From: Weissella hellenica
Lineage (GTDB): Bacteria; Bacillota; Bacilli; Lactobacillales; Lactobacillaceae
Reading direction: 5' to 3'
DNA: 37,654 nt
Assembly: GCF_005405545.1 (NCBI RefSeq)
Contig: NZ_BJEG01000017.1
Location: 1 to 37,654, forward strand
Positions 20,452 to 28,853 of this stretch are shown one piece after another (position 1 is the first letter of the stretch; each line of letters starts with the position of its first letter). The position numbers and the translations under genes are program-made. The notes under the pieces are model-generated. The model did no database searches. It was not told the origin of the DNA and saw only the letters and a list, made by a program, of their open reading frames with translations.

Positions 20452-20706
20452 TTACTTTTTCTTTTTTGGAAAATTTTCTAATGTTTTTTGAATATGTTCT
20501 TGTGCTTCACTGATTCTATCTAAATGTGGTTTATTTTTAAAATTTAATTTATTAACTTGAATTTGTAAGTCATCAACTAGTTTATTGATATTAGCCATCG
20601 AATCTTGAATATCTGCAATTGATTTTTTGAGATTATCAACAGCATCTTTTTCAGATTGAATGGCATCTTTCACATTATGAAAACGATTCTTTGCTCTTTC
20701 AAACAT
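20452..20706 (-). CDS. Small coiled-coil protein of unknown function
   Basis: The 84-residue, highly charged protein has no membrane segment and is predicted by eye to be almost entirely helical, with heptad-like spacing of Leu and Ile (VDNLKKSIADIQDSMANINK region), ending in a Lys-rich tail. I do not recognise the family. It begins 2 nt after the HIT stop codon, and its AAAGGA site lies inside the end of the HIT gene, so the two are co-translated. Confidence 0.75.
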   Translation of the reverse strand: MFERAKNRFHNVKDAIQSEKDAVDNLKKSIADIQDSMANINKLVDDLQIQVNKLNFKNKPHLDRISEAQEHIQKTLENFPKKKK

Positions 20707-20708
20707 AA

Positions 20709-21134
20709 TTAATCCTTTTTAAATTGATCAGCAATTTTTTGCGCACGTGCTTGATAAATTTGTTCTGTCATATCATCTGTATGATCTAATACAGGGATAT
20801 CAAAACCATCATCTTCATAACGGGGTAACAAATGGAAGTGCGAATGAAATACTGACTGACCAGCGTACTCACCATTGTTATTGATAATATTTAATCCCAC
20901 GATGTGCTTATCACTAGCCTTAATAGCTTGCGCAATTTTTGGTAAAACACCCAAAACTTGCGCTGCCAATTCATCATCATATTCAAAAATATCAGCAACA
21001 TGCTTTTTAGGAACAACTAATGTATGTCCAGGTGTTGCTTGAGTTAAATCTAGGAATGCTAGTACATTATCATCTTCATATACTTTGTATGAGGGTATGC
21101 TACCATCAATAATTTTATCAAATATATCTGACAT
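20709..21134 (-). CDS. HIT-family nucleotide hydrolase
   Basis: The 141-residue protein has the histidine triad H97-S-H99-F-H101 in FHSHFHLLPR, plus TPGHTLVVPKKH upstream. These mark the HINT branch of HIT proteins, which hydrolyse nucleoside phosphoramidates or adenylated compounds; the native substrate is unknown. The start is supported by GGAGGAA. A divergent hit next to ecsA is a widely conserved Firmicutes arrangement. Confidence 0.93.
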   Translation of the reverse strand: MSDIFDKIIDGSIPSYKVYEDDNVLAFLDLTQATPGHTLVVPKKHVADIFEYDDELAAQVLGVLPKIAQAIKASDKHIVGLNIINNNGEYAGQSVFHSHFHLLPRYEDDGFDIPVLDHTDDMTEQIYQARAQKIADQFKKD

Positions 21135-21161
21135 ATTTATATTCCTCCTCTAATTAACTTC

Positions 21162-21190
21162 ATTATACATTTAATTAGAGTTTCTGTCTG
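21162..21190 (-). promoter_or_regulatory. Promoter for the HIT operon
   Basis: On the minus strand, CAGACA (from 21185-21190), a 17-bp spacer and a perfect TATAAT (21162-21167). It lies 28 nt upstream of the HIT start. Confidence 0.6.
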
Positions 21191-21253
21191 GTATAAATAT
21201 ATGGTTATTTTTTGTTAAAATAGAGTAAACGATAAGAAATACAGGTAATTATT

Positions 21254-21952
21254 ATGAGTTTAAAAGTTAACAATTTATCAGGTGGCTATGGCCAATTAAC
21301 TGTCTTAAGAGATATTAGTTTCACTGTACCTAATGGTACTCTAACTGCGCTAGTTGGGCTTAACGGGTCTGGAAAGTCAACGACCATTAATCATATTATT
21401 GGATTATTAAATCCTAAACAGGGGACCATTACATTAAACGATTGCTTATTGACACAACAACCAATTGCCTACAAGGCACAAATTGCCTACATTCCTGAAC
21501 AACCCGTTGTTTATGAGGAATTAACCCTTAAAGAACATTTATCATTAACCATGGCAACTTATCATCTTGATGAAAAAATTGCTTGGGAACAAGCCGATAA
21601 ACTTCTGAAAATATTTCGTTTAGAGGATAAATTAAACTGGTTTCCAACACATTTTTCAAAAGGTATGCGCCAAAAGGTAATGATTGTTATGGCTTTTATT
21701 ACTGATGCAAAACTATTCATTATTGATGAACCTTTTTTGGGGCTTGATGTCATCGCTGTCAATGATTTACTTACTCTAATTGATGAACGCAAAAAACAGG
21801 GTGTGGCATTCTTACTAACAACTCACGTTCTACATACAATTGAAAAACATGCTGATCAATTTGTTTATTTGAAAGATGGTCAGGTCGCTGCACAAGGGAA
21901 AATGGTAGATTTTACATCCCTCGTACCAGAACTAACTGTAGGTGAGGGCTAG
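21254..21952 (+). CDS. ecsA: ABC transporter ATP-binding protein EcsA
   Basis: The 232-residue ATPase has Walker A GLNGSGKST (35-43), the signature FSKGMRQKV near residue 138, and Walker B LFIIDEP followed by the D-loop. In B. subtilis, EcsAB affects protein secretion, competence and intramembrane proteolysis by RasP; the transported substrate remains unclear. Context (divergent hit, followed by ecsB) supports the assignment. The Shine-Dalgarno sequence is poor. The stop is 5 nt before ecsB. Because the partner ecsB is frameshifted, this ATPase may have no working membrane partner. Confidence 0.9.
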   Translation: MSLKVNNLSGGYGQLTVLRDISFTVPNGTLTALVGLNGSGKSTTINHIIGLLNPKQGTITLNDCLLTQQPIAYKAQIAYIPEQPVVYEELTLKEHLSLTMATYHLDEKIAWEQADKLLKIFRLEDKLNWFPTHFSKGMRQKVMIVMAFITDAKLFIIDEPFLGLDVIAVNDLLTLIDERKKQGVAFLLTTHVLHTIEKHADQFVYLKDGQVAAQGKMVDFTSLVPELTVGEG

Positions 21953-21957
21953 ACATT

Positions 21958-23051
21958 ATGAAACTAACTCATTTATTCAAGTACCGTTTCAATAACCGTT
22001 GGCAAATATATTTTAAATATCTCCGCTATGTCTTTAATGATCATGCCGTATTGGCATTATTTTTCTTGCTTGGTGCAGCTGGTCTAGCTTATCAATCATT
22101 ATGGCAAACAGCTGTCATTAATTTATGGACACAAACAATATTAATCTTCATTATTTTATTAACTCTGATAATTTTTAAAGAACCTGCTAATTTTACAAAG
22201 CCTGCTGATGCAACAGCACTTTTAGGTGATGAAAAATCTTTTAGACACATGGTCAAACAAGCCACTTATTACAGTATGCTTATTAATGGTGTTGTAGAAG
22301 GGGGACTTATTTTAATCCTTTGGCCAATGCTTTTTAGATTATTCACGCATTCAATTTTAATATTGATCTACTTGACATTTTTGTTGATTTTTTTAAAAAT
22401 TCTATTAACGTACGGTATTGTGCGACGAAACATCCGATTTGAAAATCAAAATAATTCTAGATTAATTAATTGGCGCCGTTTGATTTCTGCTGAAGAAAAC
22501 CATCAATTTGTTGTGTTATCATTTTATAATTTATTTATTGATGTCCCGGGTATTACACCAAAGGTTAAACGTCAAAAATGGGCCAACCTGCTGATTAAGT
22601 ACTGGCCAGAAAAAAAAGAATTACCATTAACAAAGCTTTTTGTTACAGCTTTTATACGAAGTTATGGCTACGACTAACACTGATTGGCGTTGGTGCTGCC
22701 TGGTTTACAACTGGATGGTTACAAACTATTCTATTGATGATTTTACTGTACTTACTAGTCCTTCAATTAATGCCACTCTACGAAGTTCATCAACACGTAG
22801 TCTTTAATTTTTTATATCCAATTACATATAAAAAAAGACTGAAAGCATTCCAGTTTGCTATCTTGCCTTGGATTGTGGTAACACTAATTATCTGGTTACT
22901 TGTTGTATTTCTAACCAGTTTTAACGTTAATTTGTTAATACAAAACATTTTAAGTCTTGTCCTATTAGGGTGCATTTTGGTATTCTGGTATACGGAACAA
23001 AAAATCACTAGAAACACACAAAGGAGACACACTCGTGCGTTTACGAAATAA
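21958..23051 (+). pseudogene. ecsB: ecsB, ABC transporter permease, frameshifted
   Basis: An ORF of 239 residues (21958-22677) gives the N-terminal two thirds of EcsB, with several membrane segments. It stops at 22675 just after FIRSYGYD. The reading continues without a break in the -1 frame as WLRLTLIGVGAAWF, a typical EcsB stretch, through a hydrophobic C-terminus to 23051. The frames join between about 22660 and 22675. A joined product would be about 364 residues, within the EcsB range. No canonical slippery heptamer is visible at the junction. The simplest explanation is a one-base deletion, or a sequencing error. Confidence 0.8.
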
Positions 23052-23697
23052 AAAATGGGCTCAACCTTGGTTAGAAAACCATACCGATCTTGTCATTGAT
23101 CAAGAGCATGCTGTTGCCCTCAAAGATAATTGGCAAGACTTGTTTGCAAAAAAACAACCTTTACAAATTGAAATTGGAACTGGAAAAGGCCAATTTATTA
23201 TTGGTATGGCTAAAAAGTATCCTGAAATTAATTTTATTGGTATGGAAATTCAAGAAGCTGCCATCGCTGTTGCAGCTCGAAAAGCTGATGAAGATGAAAC
23301 ATCATTACCAAACTTGAAATTCATTTATGGCGATGGGGCTGGTGTAGATACTTATTTTGCTAAAGGCGAAATAAGCAAACTATTCCTTAATTTTTCTGAT
23401 CCATGGCCTAAAACTCGTCATGAAACTCGTCGTTTAACTTATAAAAGCTTCCTAAAGAGCTATCAAGCTGTCTTACCAGCAGGTGGTGAAATTGAATTTA
23501 AAACGGATAATCGTGGCCTTTTTGAGTATTCATTATATTCATTTGCAAATTATGGTATTAAATTTGATCCCACTGGTATTTCATTAAATTTACATGAAGA
23601 TGCCGATTTAATGGCCAATAATGTCGAAACTGAATATGAAGAAAAATTCTCAGCTAAAGGTTTCCCTATTTACAAATTTACGGGCTCATTTAATTAA
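23035..23697 (+). CDS. trmB: tRNA (guanine-N7-)-methyltransferase
   Basis: This 220-residue enzyme makes m7G46 in the variable loop of tRNAs. The SAM-binding motif is EIGTGKGQF and the family signature is NFSDPWPKTRHETRRL. The N-terminus MRLRNKKWA is typical. The start is GTG 23035, 8 nt after AAGGAG (23021-23026), overlapping the last 17 nt of ecsB. Confidence 0.95.
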   Translation: MRLRNKKWAQPWLENHTDLVIDQEHAVALKDNWQDLFAKKQPLQIEIGTGKGQFIIGMAKKYPEINFIGMEIQEAAIAVAARKADEDETSLPNLKFIYGDGAGVDTYFAKGEISKLFLNFSDPWPKTRHETRRLTYKSFLKSYQAVLPAGGEIEFKTDNRGLFEYSLYSFANYGIKFDPTGISLNLHEDADLMANNVETEYEEKFSAKGFPIYKFTGSFN

Positions 23698-23710
23698 CTA
23701 ATTATAGTAA

Positions 23711-23773
23711 AACAAAAAAACACCGGATTAATACCGGGCATTTCAAGCCCTAATATTAACCCGGTGCTTTTTT
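23711..23773. terminator. Nested bidirectional terminator between trmB and the yslB homologue
   Basis: CACCGGATTAATA (23721-23733) pairs with the stretch ending CCGGTG (23761-23766), with one mismatch. An inner GGGC/GCCC hairpin (23736-23739 and 23747-23750) lies within. An A tract precedes and T6 follows, allowing termination from both convergent genes. Confidence 0.88.
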
Positions 23774-23785
23774 ATAGCCTCCAAA

Positions 23786-24211
23786 TTATTCAGGTAAGGT
23801 TACTGGCATTTCAGTAACGACACGAATTGTAACGCTTGTCTTCGTTTTTGACCATTCTGCTTCAGTGCCGCATTCACTTAATTGTTGTATTTGTTGTGCT
23901 AAAAATCCTGTTTCCAATGAGAAACTCGCATCCAGATTATTTTCTAAACGTTCTTCGATAACAGGTCCATCTAATACCCAAGTTTGTTCAATTGATTTTT
24001 GATTGATTTTCGTTAGATTACCAAAACCAGCTGAGAAAAAGAAACGTTGTATGTCAGCAGTACTAATTAATTTAAGTTTCATTGCCAGTGATTTACCAGC
24101 CCAATAAATAATTTCAGATTCATCATTTTGTAATAATTCAGGTAACAAATAATCGCGCAATAAGATCAAAGAAAAGTTATCAAACTCTTGGTTTTGTATG
24201 GATTCTGTCAT
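23786..24211 (-). CDS. YslB-like DUF2507 protein
   Basis: The 141-residue soluble protein resembles the YslB/DUF2507 family in its pattern: RDYLLPELLQND, then IIYWAGKSLA, then a stretch around FFFSAGFGNL, and an acidic C-terminus. The molecular function of this family is not established. AAAGGAG supports the start. It is transcribed alone from a good promoter. Confidence 0.78.
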   Translation of the reverse strand: MTESIQNQEFDNFSLILLRDYLLPELLQNDESEIIYWAGKSLAMKLKLISTADIQRFFFSAGFGNLTKINQKSIEQTWVLDGPVIEERLENNLDASFSLETGFLAQQIQQLSECGTEAEWSKTKTSVTIRVVTEMPVTLPE

Positions 24212-24239
24212 AATTTACTCCTTTTTTCATTCACAAACA

Positions 24240-24269
24240 ATTATAGTGTATTCATAGGTTATTTGCCAA
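24240..24269 (-). promoter_or_regulatory. Promoter for the yslB homologue
   Basis: On the minus strand, TTGGCA (from 24264-24269), 18 bp, and a perfect TATAAT (24240-24245), 29 nt before the start codon. Confidence 0.65.
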
Positions 24270-24318
24270 TAGTTTACATGAGTGTTACAATAAAAATCTT
24301 GAAAGGATGGCACGTTAC

Positions 24319-25215
24319 ATGGTTTTACCGTATAATCCCCTAAATAATAGTACACTTGGTTTAGTTACTGGTGATTTGATGGCACAACAAGTTGATGGTC
24401 ATGACACATCTTGGAGTGGCGACTCTGCGTTGACATTAGCAACAATTAGCAGCTTGTCACATGGTTACAGTTTAACCGATTTGATGGATCGATATTTAGA
24501 CTGGTATCAATCTGGTGAATATACTAATCCGAATAAACGACCCAAAAAAGTTGGCGAAACAACATTTTTCGCCTTAAATAAATATGCACATACCAAAGAT
24601 CCATTTAATTCAGGCGGTCGTGACATAGCTGATAATGGCAACGGGGCTTTAATGCATATTACACCCGTAATTTTATACCTTCGCGCCAAGTATGGTGAAG
24701 ATTTTATTTTGCATGATCCAGCTATGTTAGTTTTGCATCAAGTTACTGGGTTAACGCATAATCATCCCCAATCATTGATTGCTAGTGGTATTTATGCCTT
24801 AATCATTAATAACTTATTACAAAATATTACACCCGTAGAAGCTGTTGATTTGGCAGTTAGCAGTTCTTATGAGTATTATGCACAACACAAAATTTTTGTA
24901 GAACACTTATCCGCGTTTCAAGGATTAAATAAACCTGATTTAAAAAGTGTTGCGCCAAATTCATTGCGGACATCAGGCTATGTAGTAGATACCTTAGAAG
25001 CAGCAATTTGGGTTATTCTTAATAGTGATAACTTTAAAGAGGCATTATCATTGGCTAAATCTTTACCTGGTGAGCCTAAACGCATTATGCCATTAGTTGG
25101 TGCATTAGCAGGTGTTTTATATCATCAAGAACTTATTGAAGGTATTGATAATCCTATATTTAATCCTGTGCTAAAAGTACTTAAGATAGCTGAACAAAGT
25201 CATAATTTCAATTAA
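24319..25215 (+). CDS. ADP-ribosylglycohydrolase-fold protein, degenerate active site
   Basis: This is a 299-codon gene for an all-helical ARH/DraG-fold protein. The overall order matches the family: GLVTGD near the N-terminus, WSGDSALTLA (32-41), DNGNGALMHITP, LTHNHPQSL, SGYVVDTLEAAIW, and GALAGVLYH at the end. Active ARH enzymes bind two Mg2+ through a TDD motif and a late GDTDT motif. Here the first reads S33-G34-D35 and the second reads G251-E-P-K-R255, so several ligand residues are lost. I infer a non-catalytic or repurposed protein. ATG 24307 abuts the AAAGG site, so ATG 24319 is the better start. No obvious partner is adjacent. Confidence 0.82.
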   Translation: MVLPYNPLNNSTLGLVTGDLMAQQVDGHDTSWSGDSALTLATISSLSHGYSLTDLMDRYLDWYQSGEYTNPNKRPKKVGETTFFALNKYAHTKDPFNSGGRDIADNGNGALMHITPVILYLRAKYGEDFILHDPAMLVLHQVTGLTHNHPQSLIASGIYALIINNLLQNITPVEAVDLAVSSSYEYYAQHKIFVEHLSAFQGLNKPDLKSVAPNSLRTSGYVVDTLEAAIWVILNSDNFKEALSLAKSLPGEPKRIMPLVGALAGVLYHQELIEGIDNPIFNPVLKVLKIAEQSHNFN

Positions 25216-25290
25216 TCATTAATATAAAGTTGGCTTATAACCATCTTTTTTTAAATTTATATTGTTAGGAAAGAAGGTATCAATAATCTA

Positions 25291-26238
25291 ATGGACGCAT
25301 TAGTTAGTAGTATTACCGGTGTTTTAATGATTTTAGGTTTAGTTGCTCTGGGCTTTTTTTTGGTCAAAGGGGGCATATTTAACGATGATGACGGGCGCAT
25401 CAGCAACTTTTTGTCTGGTTTCATTACCAAAGTTGCAATGCCTGCGTACCTGATTGTACACATTCCAAAAGACTTTACACCTAAAACATTGATAGCAATG
25501 GGGGGCAATTTATTTTTTCCCATTGCTAGTATGCTGTTATTACTAGTCTTATCGTTTTTTATTGTCAAGTTAATCCACGTAGATCCCAAACATAAAGGAT
25601 TATTTCAGTCATTATTGTTTAACTCCAATACAATTACAGTCGGCTTACCGGTAAATATGGCCTTATTCGGTACAAAAAGTCTGCCATATATTTTAATTTA
25701 TTATATGGCGAATACGACTATTTTTTGGACTATTGGTGTTTATATGATTTCTATCGATGGTAATCATAACAAACACTTTAATTGGCGTGAGACTTTATCA
25801 GGTATCTTCAATCCACCAATGGTTGCGCTAGTCGTTTCATTAGCATTTGTATTCTTAAACATTAAATTACCAGCTTTCTTGGTTACAGATTTAACTGAAT
25901 TAGGTGACACTAATGTCCCATTAGCGCTTATCTTTATTGGTTTTGCAATTGCCAAAACACCTCGTCAAGACTTGTTACCTAATCTAGAAACAATCACCTT
26001 ATCTTTAAGTCGATTTGTTTTAGCACCCCTAACAATGGCCTTGATTATGATTCCTTTTGATTTGCCTGTCTTACTAAAACAAGTATTCATTGTACAAGCA
26101 GCGATGCCTGCGATGACTAACGCTGCTATCATGGCGTTACATTATAATGCTGACTATAAATTTGCTTCTATTACTATCACCCAAACAACTTTATTAATGT
26201 TAGTCGTTATTCCAATCATTATGTTTATCATTACGTAA
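25291..26238 (+). CDS. AEC-family (auxin efflux carrier type) transporter
   Basis: The 315-residue membrane protein has about ten hydrophobic segments arranged in two halves. The AEC pattern includes GFFLVKGGIF near the N-terminus, SNTITVGLPVNMALFG in the middle and QAAMPAMTNAAIMA late. Bacterial members move organic acids such as malate or other small anions; the substrate cannot be read from sequence. AAGAAGG at 25271-25277 lies 13 nt before the ATG, a long spacing. It is 75 nt after the preceding gene and ends at a strong terminator. Confidence 0.88.
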   Translation: MDALVSSITGVLMILGLVALGFFLVKGGIFNDDDGRISNFLSGFITKVAMPAYLIVHIPKDFTPKTLIAMGGNLFFPIASMLLLLVLSFFIVKLIHVDPKHKGLFQSLLFNSNTITVGLPVNMALFGTKSLPYILIYYMANTTIFWTIGVYMISIDGNHNKHFNWRETLSGIFNPPMVALVVSLAFVFLNIKLPAFLVTDLTELGDTNVPLALIFIGFAIAKTPRQDLLPNLETITLSLSRFVLAPLTMALIMIPFDLPVLLKQVFIVQAAMPAMTNAAIMALHYNADYKFASITITQTTLLMLVVIPIIMFIIT

Positions 26239-26257
26239 TTTACATTGATTACTCCGT

Positions 26258-26287
26258 GGTTGCTCTGTCATGAGCAACCTTTTTTTA
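26258..26287 (+). terminator. Terminator after the AEC transporter
   Basis: GGTTGCTC (26258-26265) and GAGCAACC (26272-26279) form a perfect 8-bp stem with a 6-nt loop, followed by a T8 run. Confidence 0.92.
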
Positions 26288-26425
26288 TACAACATAAGAT
26301 ATAATATACACTTTTATGCATATTTAACCTTATTTAATCTTTTTATCTAACATATATTGCATATTTTTACATTTATTGCTAGTATGATGATAACATCATT
26401 AAATATTTTGGGGAGGATTCTCATA

Positions 26426-27844
26426 ATGAATACAATACAAACGCAACCTTACTATGAAGACTGGTTAAAAGACTTAAAAAATTTACTAACAATTCCATCT
26501 GTTCGTGATGATGTGCTATCTTCTATAGATGCACCTTATGGTCCAGGACCAAAGGCTGCCCTAGATTTCATGATGTCTATTGCTGAGCGTGATGGCTTTA
26601 AAAATATCGGTACTGTAGGAAACAGAGCTGGTTTTATCTATATTGGTCCAGACAATGACACACAACCAATTGGTGTCATCGTCCATGTTGATGTGGTTCC
26701 CGTTAATGATCATGATCAATGGCAAACTGAACCATTTACACCAACGGTTAAAACTGATAACCATATATATGCACGCGGTGCTGATGATATGAAATCAGCA
26801 GTTATGTTAACGTATTATGCAATTAAAGCTATTCAAGATGCAAAAATACCATTGAAACATCAAATTTGGTTTATCATTGGTACCGATGAAGAAAGTGAAT
26901 GGGCTGATATGCACCAATATTTTTCAGAAGAGGGGCCATTACATTACGGATTTTCTCCTGATGGTTCAGCTAATTTATCATATGGTGAAAAAGGTATTAG
27001 TCAGTTAGATTTATTCTTTGATTCTTCAAATAGTGATGATAATCCGGTACAACTTTTAAATTTCCATAGTGGTACTACAACCAATGTACTACCTGGTTTT
27101 GCAACTGCAACAGTTGCAGGTATTGATGTTGCAACTTTACAACCACTGTATAACCACTATCTTAAAGAGTCCAACTTATCAGGTGATATTAGTGTTGTAG
27201 ATGATTTTGTAACACTTAACTTACAAGGTATTGCTACTCATGCTGCTCGACCTGAAACTGGTAAAAATGCTGCCACCTTTTTAGCTCATTTTTTAAACAA
27301 CTTTGATTTTAGTGGCAATGCAGCTAAGTTTTTGCAATTTATTGGCCAGACTTTACATGAAGATCCATTTGGTGAAAAATCAGGATATGGTAAAGCAGAA
27401 CCGAAATTAGGTAAAACTAGTCAAAATATCGGCATTACAGATTTCGTTTCAACAAAAATCGGCCATATTAATCTAAATTTCCGTTATTCATTAGCCTTTG
27501 ATGAAACCAAAACCATTGAACAAATATTACATCATGAACCATGGTTATCTAAAATAACACGTGATCCGGCAGGCTTAACACCGCATTATGTTGGTCAAGA
27601 TAATAAATTGGTTACCTTATTAGCACAAGCATACCAATCAATTACAGGTGAATTACCAACGCAAGGTGTTAATGGTGGGGCTTCATTTGGCCGTTTAATG
27701 CCCAATGGCGTCGGATTTGGTATTATCCCAACATCTGAACCTTCGCTAGCTCACCAAGCTAACGAATCATTTAACTTAGACAATTATGATACAGGTATGC
27801 GTCTTTTAATTGCAGAAATACTAGCGCTAACGAATAACTTATAA
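26426..27844 (+). CDS. pepV: Dipeptidase PepV (M20 family)
   Basis: This is a 472-residue cytoplasmic zinc dipeptidase of lactic acid bacteria, cleaving Xaa-Ala-type and other dipeptides from imported peptides. Metal-site motifs are HVDVVP (H87), ARGADDMKS (D120) and GTDEESEW (E155, E156). A later FSPDGSAN supplies a further acidic residue, and the C-terminal HQANESF supplies the last histidine. An upstream in-frame ATG at 26357 gives an unlikely hydrophobic extension. ATG 26426 has GGGGAGG at 26410-26416 and the usual N-terminus. Promoter elements upstream (TTTACA at 26366, GATAAC at 26389) are weak. Confidence 0.95.
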   Translation: MNTIQTQPYYEDWLKDLKNLLTIPSVRDDVLSSIDAPYGPGPKAALDFMMSIAERDGFKNIGTVGNRAGFIYIGPDNDTQPIGVIVHVDVVPVNDHDQWQTEPFTPTVKTDNHIYARGADDMKSAVMLTYYAIKAIQDAKIPLKHQIWFIIGTDEESEWADMHQYFSEEGPLHYGFSPDGSANLSYGEKGISQLDLFFDSSNSDDNPVQLLNFHSGTTTNVLPGFATATVAGIDVATLQPLYNHYLKESNLSGDISVVDDFVTLNLQGIATHAARPETGKNAATFLAHFLNNFDFSGNAAKFLQFIGQTLHEDPFGEKSGYGKAEPKLGKTSQNIGITDFVSTKIGHINLNFRYSLAFDETKTIEQILHHEPWLSKITRDPAGLTPHYVGQDNKLVTLLAQAYQSITGELPTQGVNGGASFGRLMPNGVGFGIIPTSEPSLAHQANESFNLDNYDTGMRLLIAEILALTNNL

Positions 27845-27850
27845 TTAACA

Positions 27851-27879
27851 TTGACCCACATTAAAACCCATGTCATACT
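27851..27879 (+). promoter_or_regulatory. Promoter of the thiamine operon
   Basis: TTGACC (27851-27856), 17 bp, then CATACT (27874-27879) preceded by TGT, an extended -10. The transcript start near 27886 lies just before the TPP aptamer. Confidence 0.55.
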
Positions 27880-27897
27880 ATAGATAATAGTTAAATA

Positions 27898-27985
27898 ATT
27901 TACTAGGGGAGCTTTTTGCTGAGACGATTTATTATCGGACCCTTTGAACCTGTTTAGTTAGTGCTAACGAAGGAAAGTAATGGTA
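27898..27985 (+). promoter_or_regulatory. TPP riboswitch aptamer (THI element)
   Basis: The aptamer core is clear: GGGGAGC near 27906, GCTGAGA (27918-27924), the ACCCTTTGAACCTG block (27939-27952), TTAGTTAGTGCTAACGA and GAAGGAAAGTAATGG. These are the conserved helices of the thiamine pyrophosphate aptamer. With TPP bound, the downstream terminator at 27999-28039 should form and stop transcription of thiD-tenA. Confidence 0.95.
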
Positions 27986-27998
27986 AAATGCGATTTAA

Positions 27999-28039
27999 AA
28001 CACAGAGACCAGAGATTTCCTGGTAGCTGTGTTTTTTTT
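27999..28039 (+). terminator. TPP riboswitch expression-platform terminator
   Basis: AACACAG (27999-28005) pairs with CTGTGTT (28027-28033), and ACCAG (28008-28012) with CTGGT (28020-28024). A T8 run follows at 28032-28039. TTTCCT (28016-28021), in the loop and 3' arm, can instead pair with AGGAAA (27971-27976) at the end of the aptamer, giving a plausible antiterminator. Confidence 0.88.
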
Positions 28040-28059
28040 GTCATATTTTGGAGGAAATC

Positions 28060-28853
28060 ATGTTAGAAGTACCACAAGTTATTACGGCGGTGCCGGCATT
28101 AATGCTGATTTAAAAACTTTTCATAATCAACAGGTATATGCCGCAACGATTGTTGTTGGCTTAACTGCCCAAAACACATATGGTGTCCAGGACCAATATG
28201 CAATTCCAACATCTTTTATCAGTGAACAGTTTAAAAGTATTGCTAATGATCTAAACATCAAAGCTGCAAAAACAGGGGCATTATTAGATGCAAAACGAGT
28301 TCATATTGTTGCTAAAGAATGGCAGCAATATGAACTCGGGAAACTAGTAATTGATCCTGTTATGGTGGCTAAAGGTGGGGCTCATTTATTAAGTGATGAG
28401 GCCATCTTGACAATGATCAACGAGTTAATTCCCCAAGCATACTTAATCACACCAAATTTACCTGAAGCACAAGTACTAGTTAATCAAACCATCAAAACCG
28501 ATAATGATGTTCAACAAGCTGCTAAAAAAATTCAAAAAATGGGCGTTAGGAACGTCTTAATTAAAGGTGGGCATCGTAGTAATTCTGAAAACAACTATGC
28601 TGATTATATTTTATACGAAGACGGATCTTTTAAATGGTTCGTCATGCCCGGTGTTGATACTAACCGCACACATGGCACGGGTGATACCTTATCAGCCTTT
28701 ATTACAGCCAATTTAGCTAAAGGTTATGATCTTAAAATGATTATGCCACAAGCTAAAAAGTTTACTTATGAAGCCATTCGGCAAACAATTAATGTTGGCC
28801 ATGGTCACGGACCATTAAATCATTGGGTCGAAATAACCATGGAGCGTGACTAA
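28060..28853 (+). pseudogene. thiD: thiD, HMP/HMP-P kinase, N-terminal deletion and frameshift
   Basis: The intended start is ATG 28060, with GGAGG at 28050-28054. That frame reads MLEVPQVIT, as expected for ThiD, then meets a stop after 17 codons. From 28083 the next frame gives YGGAGINADLKTF and a complete ThiD body, with GLTAQNTYGV, VIDPVMVAKGG and the anion-hole GTGDTLSA. The usual IAGSDS substrate-binding segment between them is missing. A 22-nt deletion between TTAC repeats fits both the lost residues and the frame change. A GTG at 28029 would keep the body frame open, but it lies inside the riboswitch terminator and gives an unrelated N-terminus. The kinase is probably inactive. Confidence 0.85.

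Noticed and set aside
22620-22680. Programmed -1 frameshift in ecsB
   Set aside because: I find no in-frame X XXY YYZ slippery heptamer near the junction, and EcsB proteins are not known to me to need frameshifting.
28029-28062. GTG 28029 as a functional thiD start
   Set aside because: It lies in the 3' arm and T run of the riboswitch terminator, has no ribosome binding site, and produces an N-terminus unlike ThiD.
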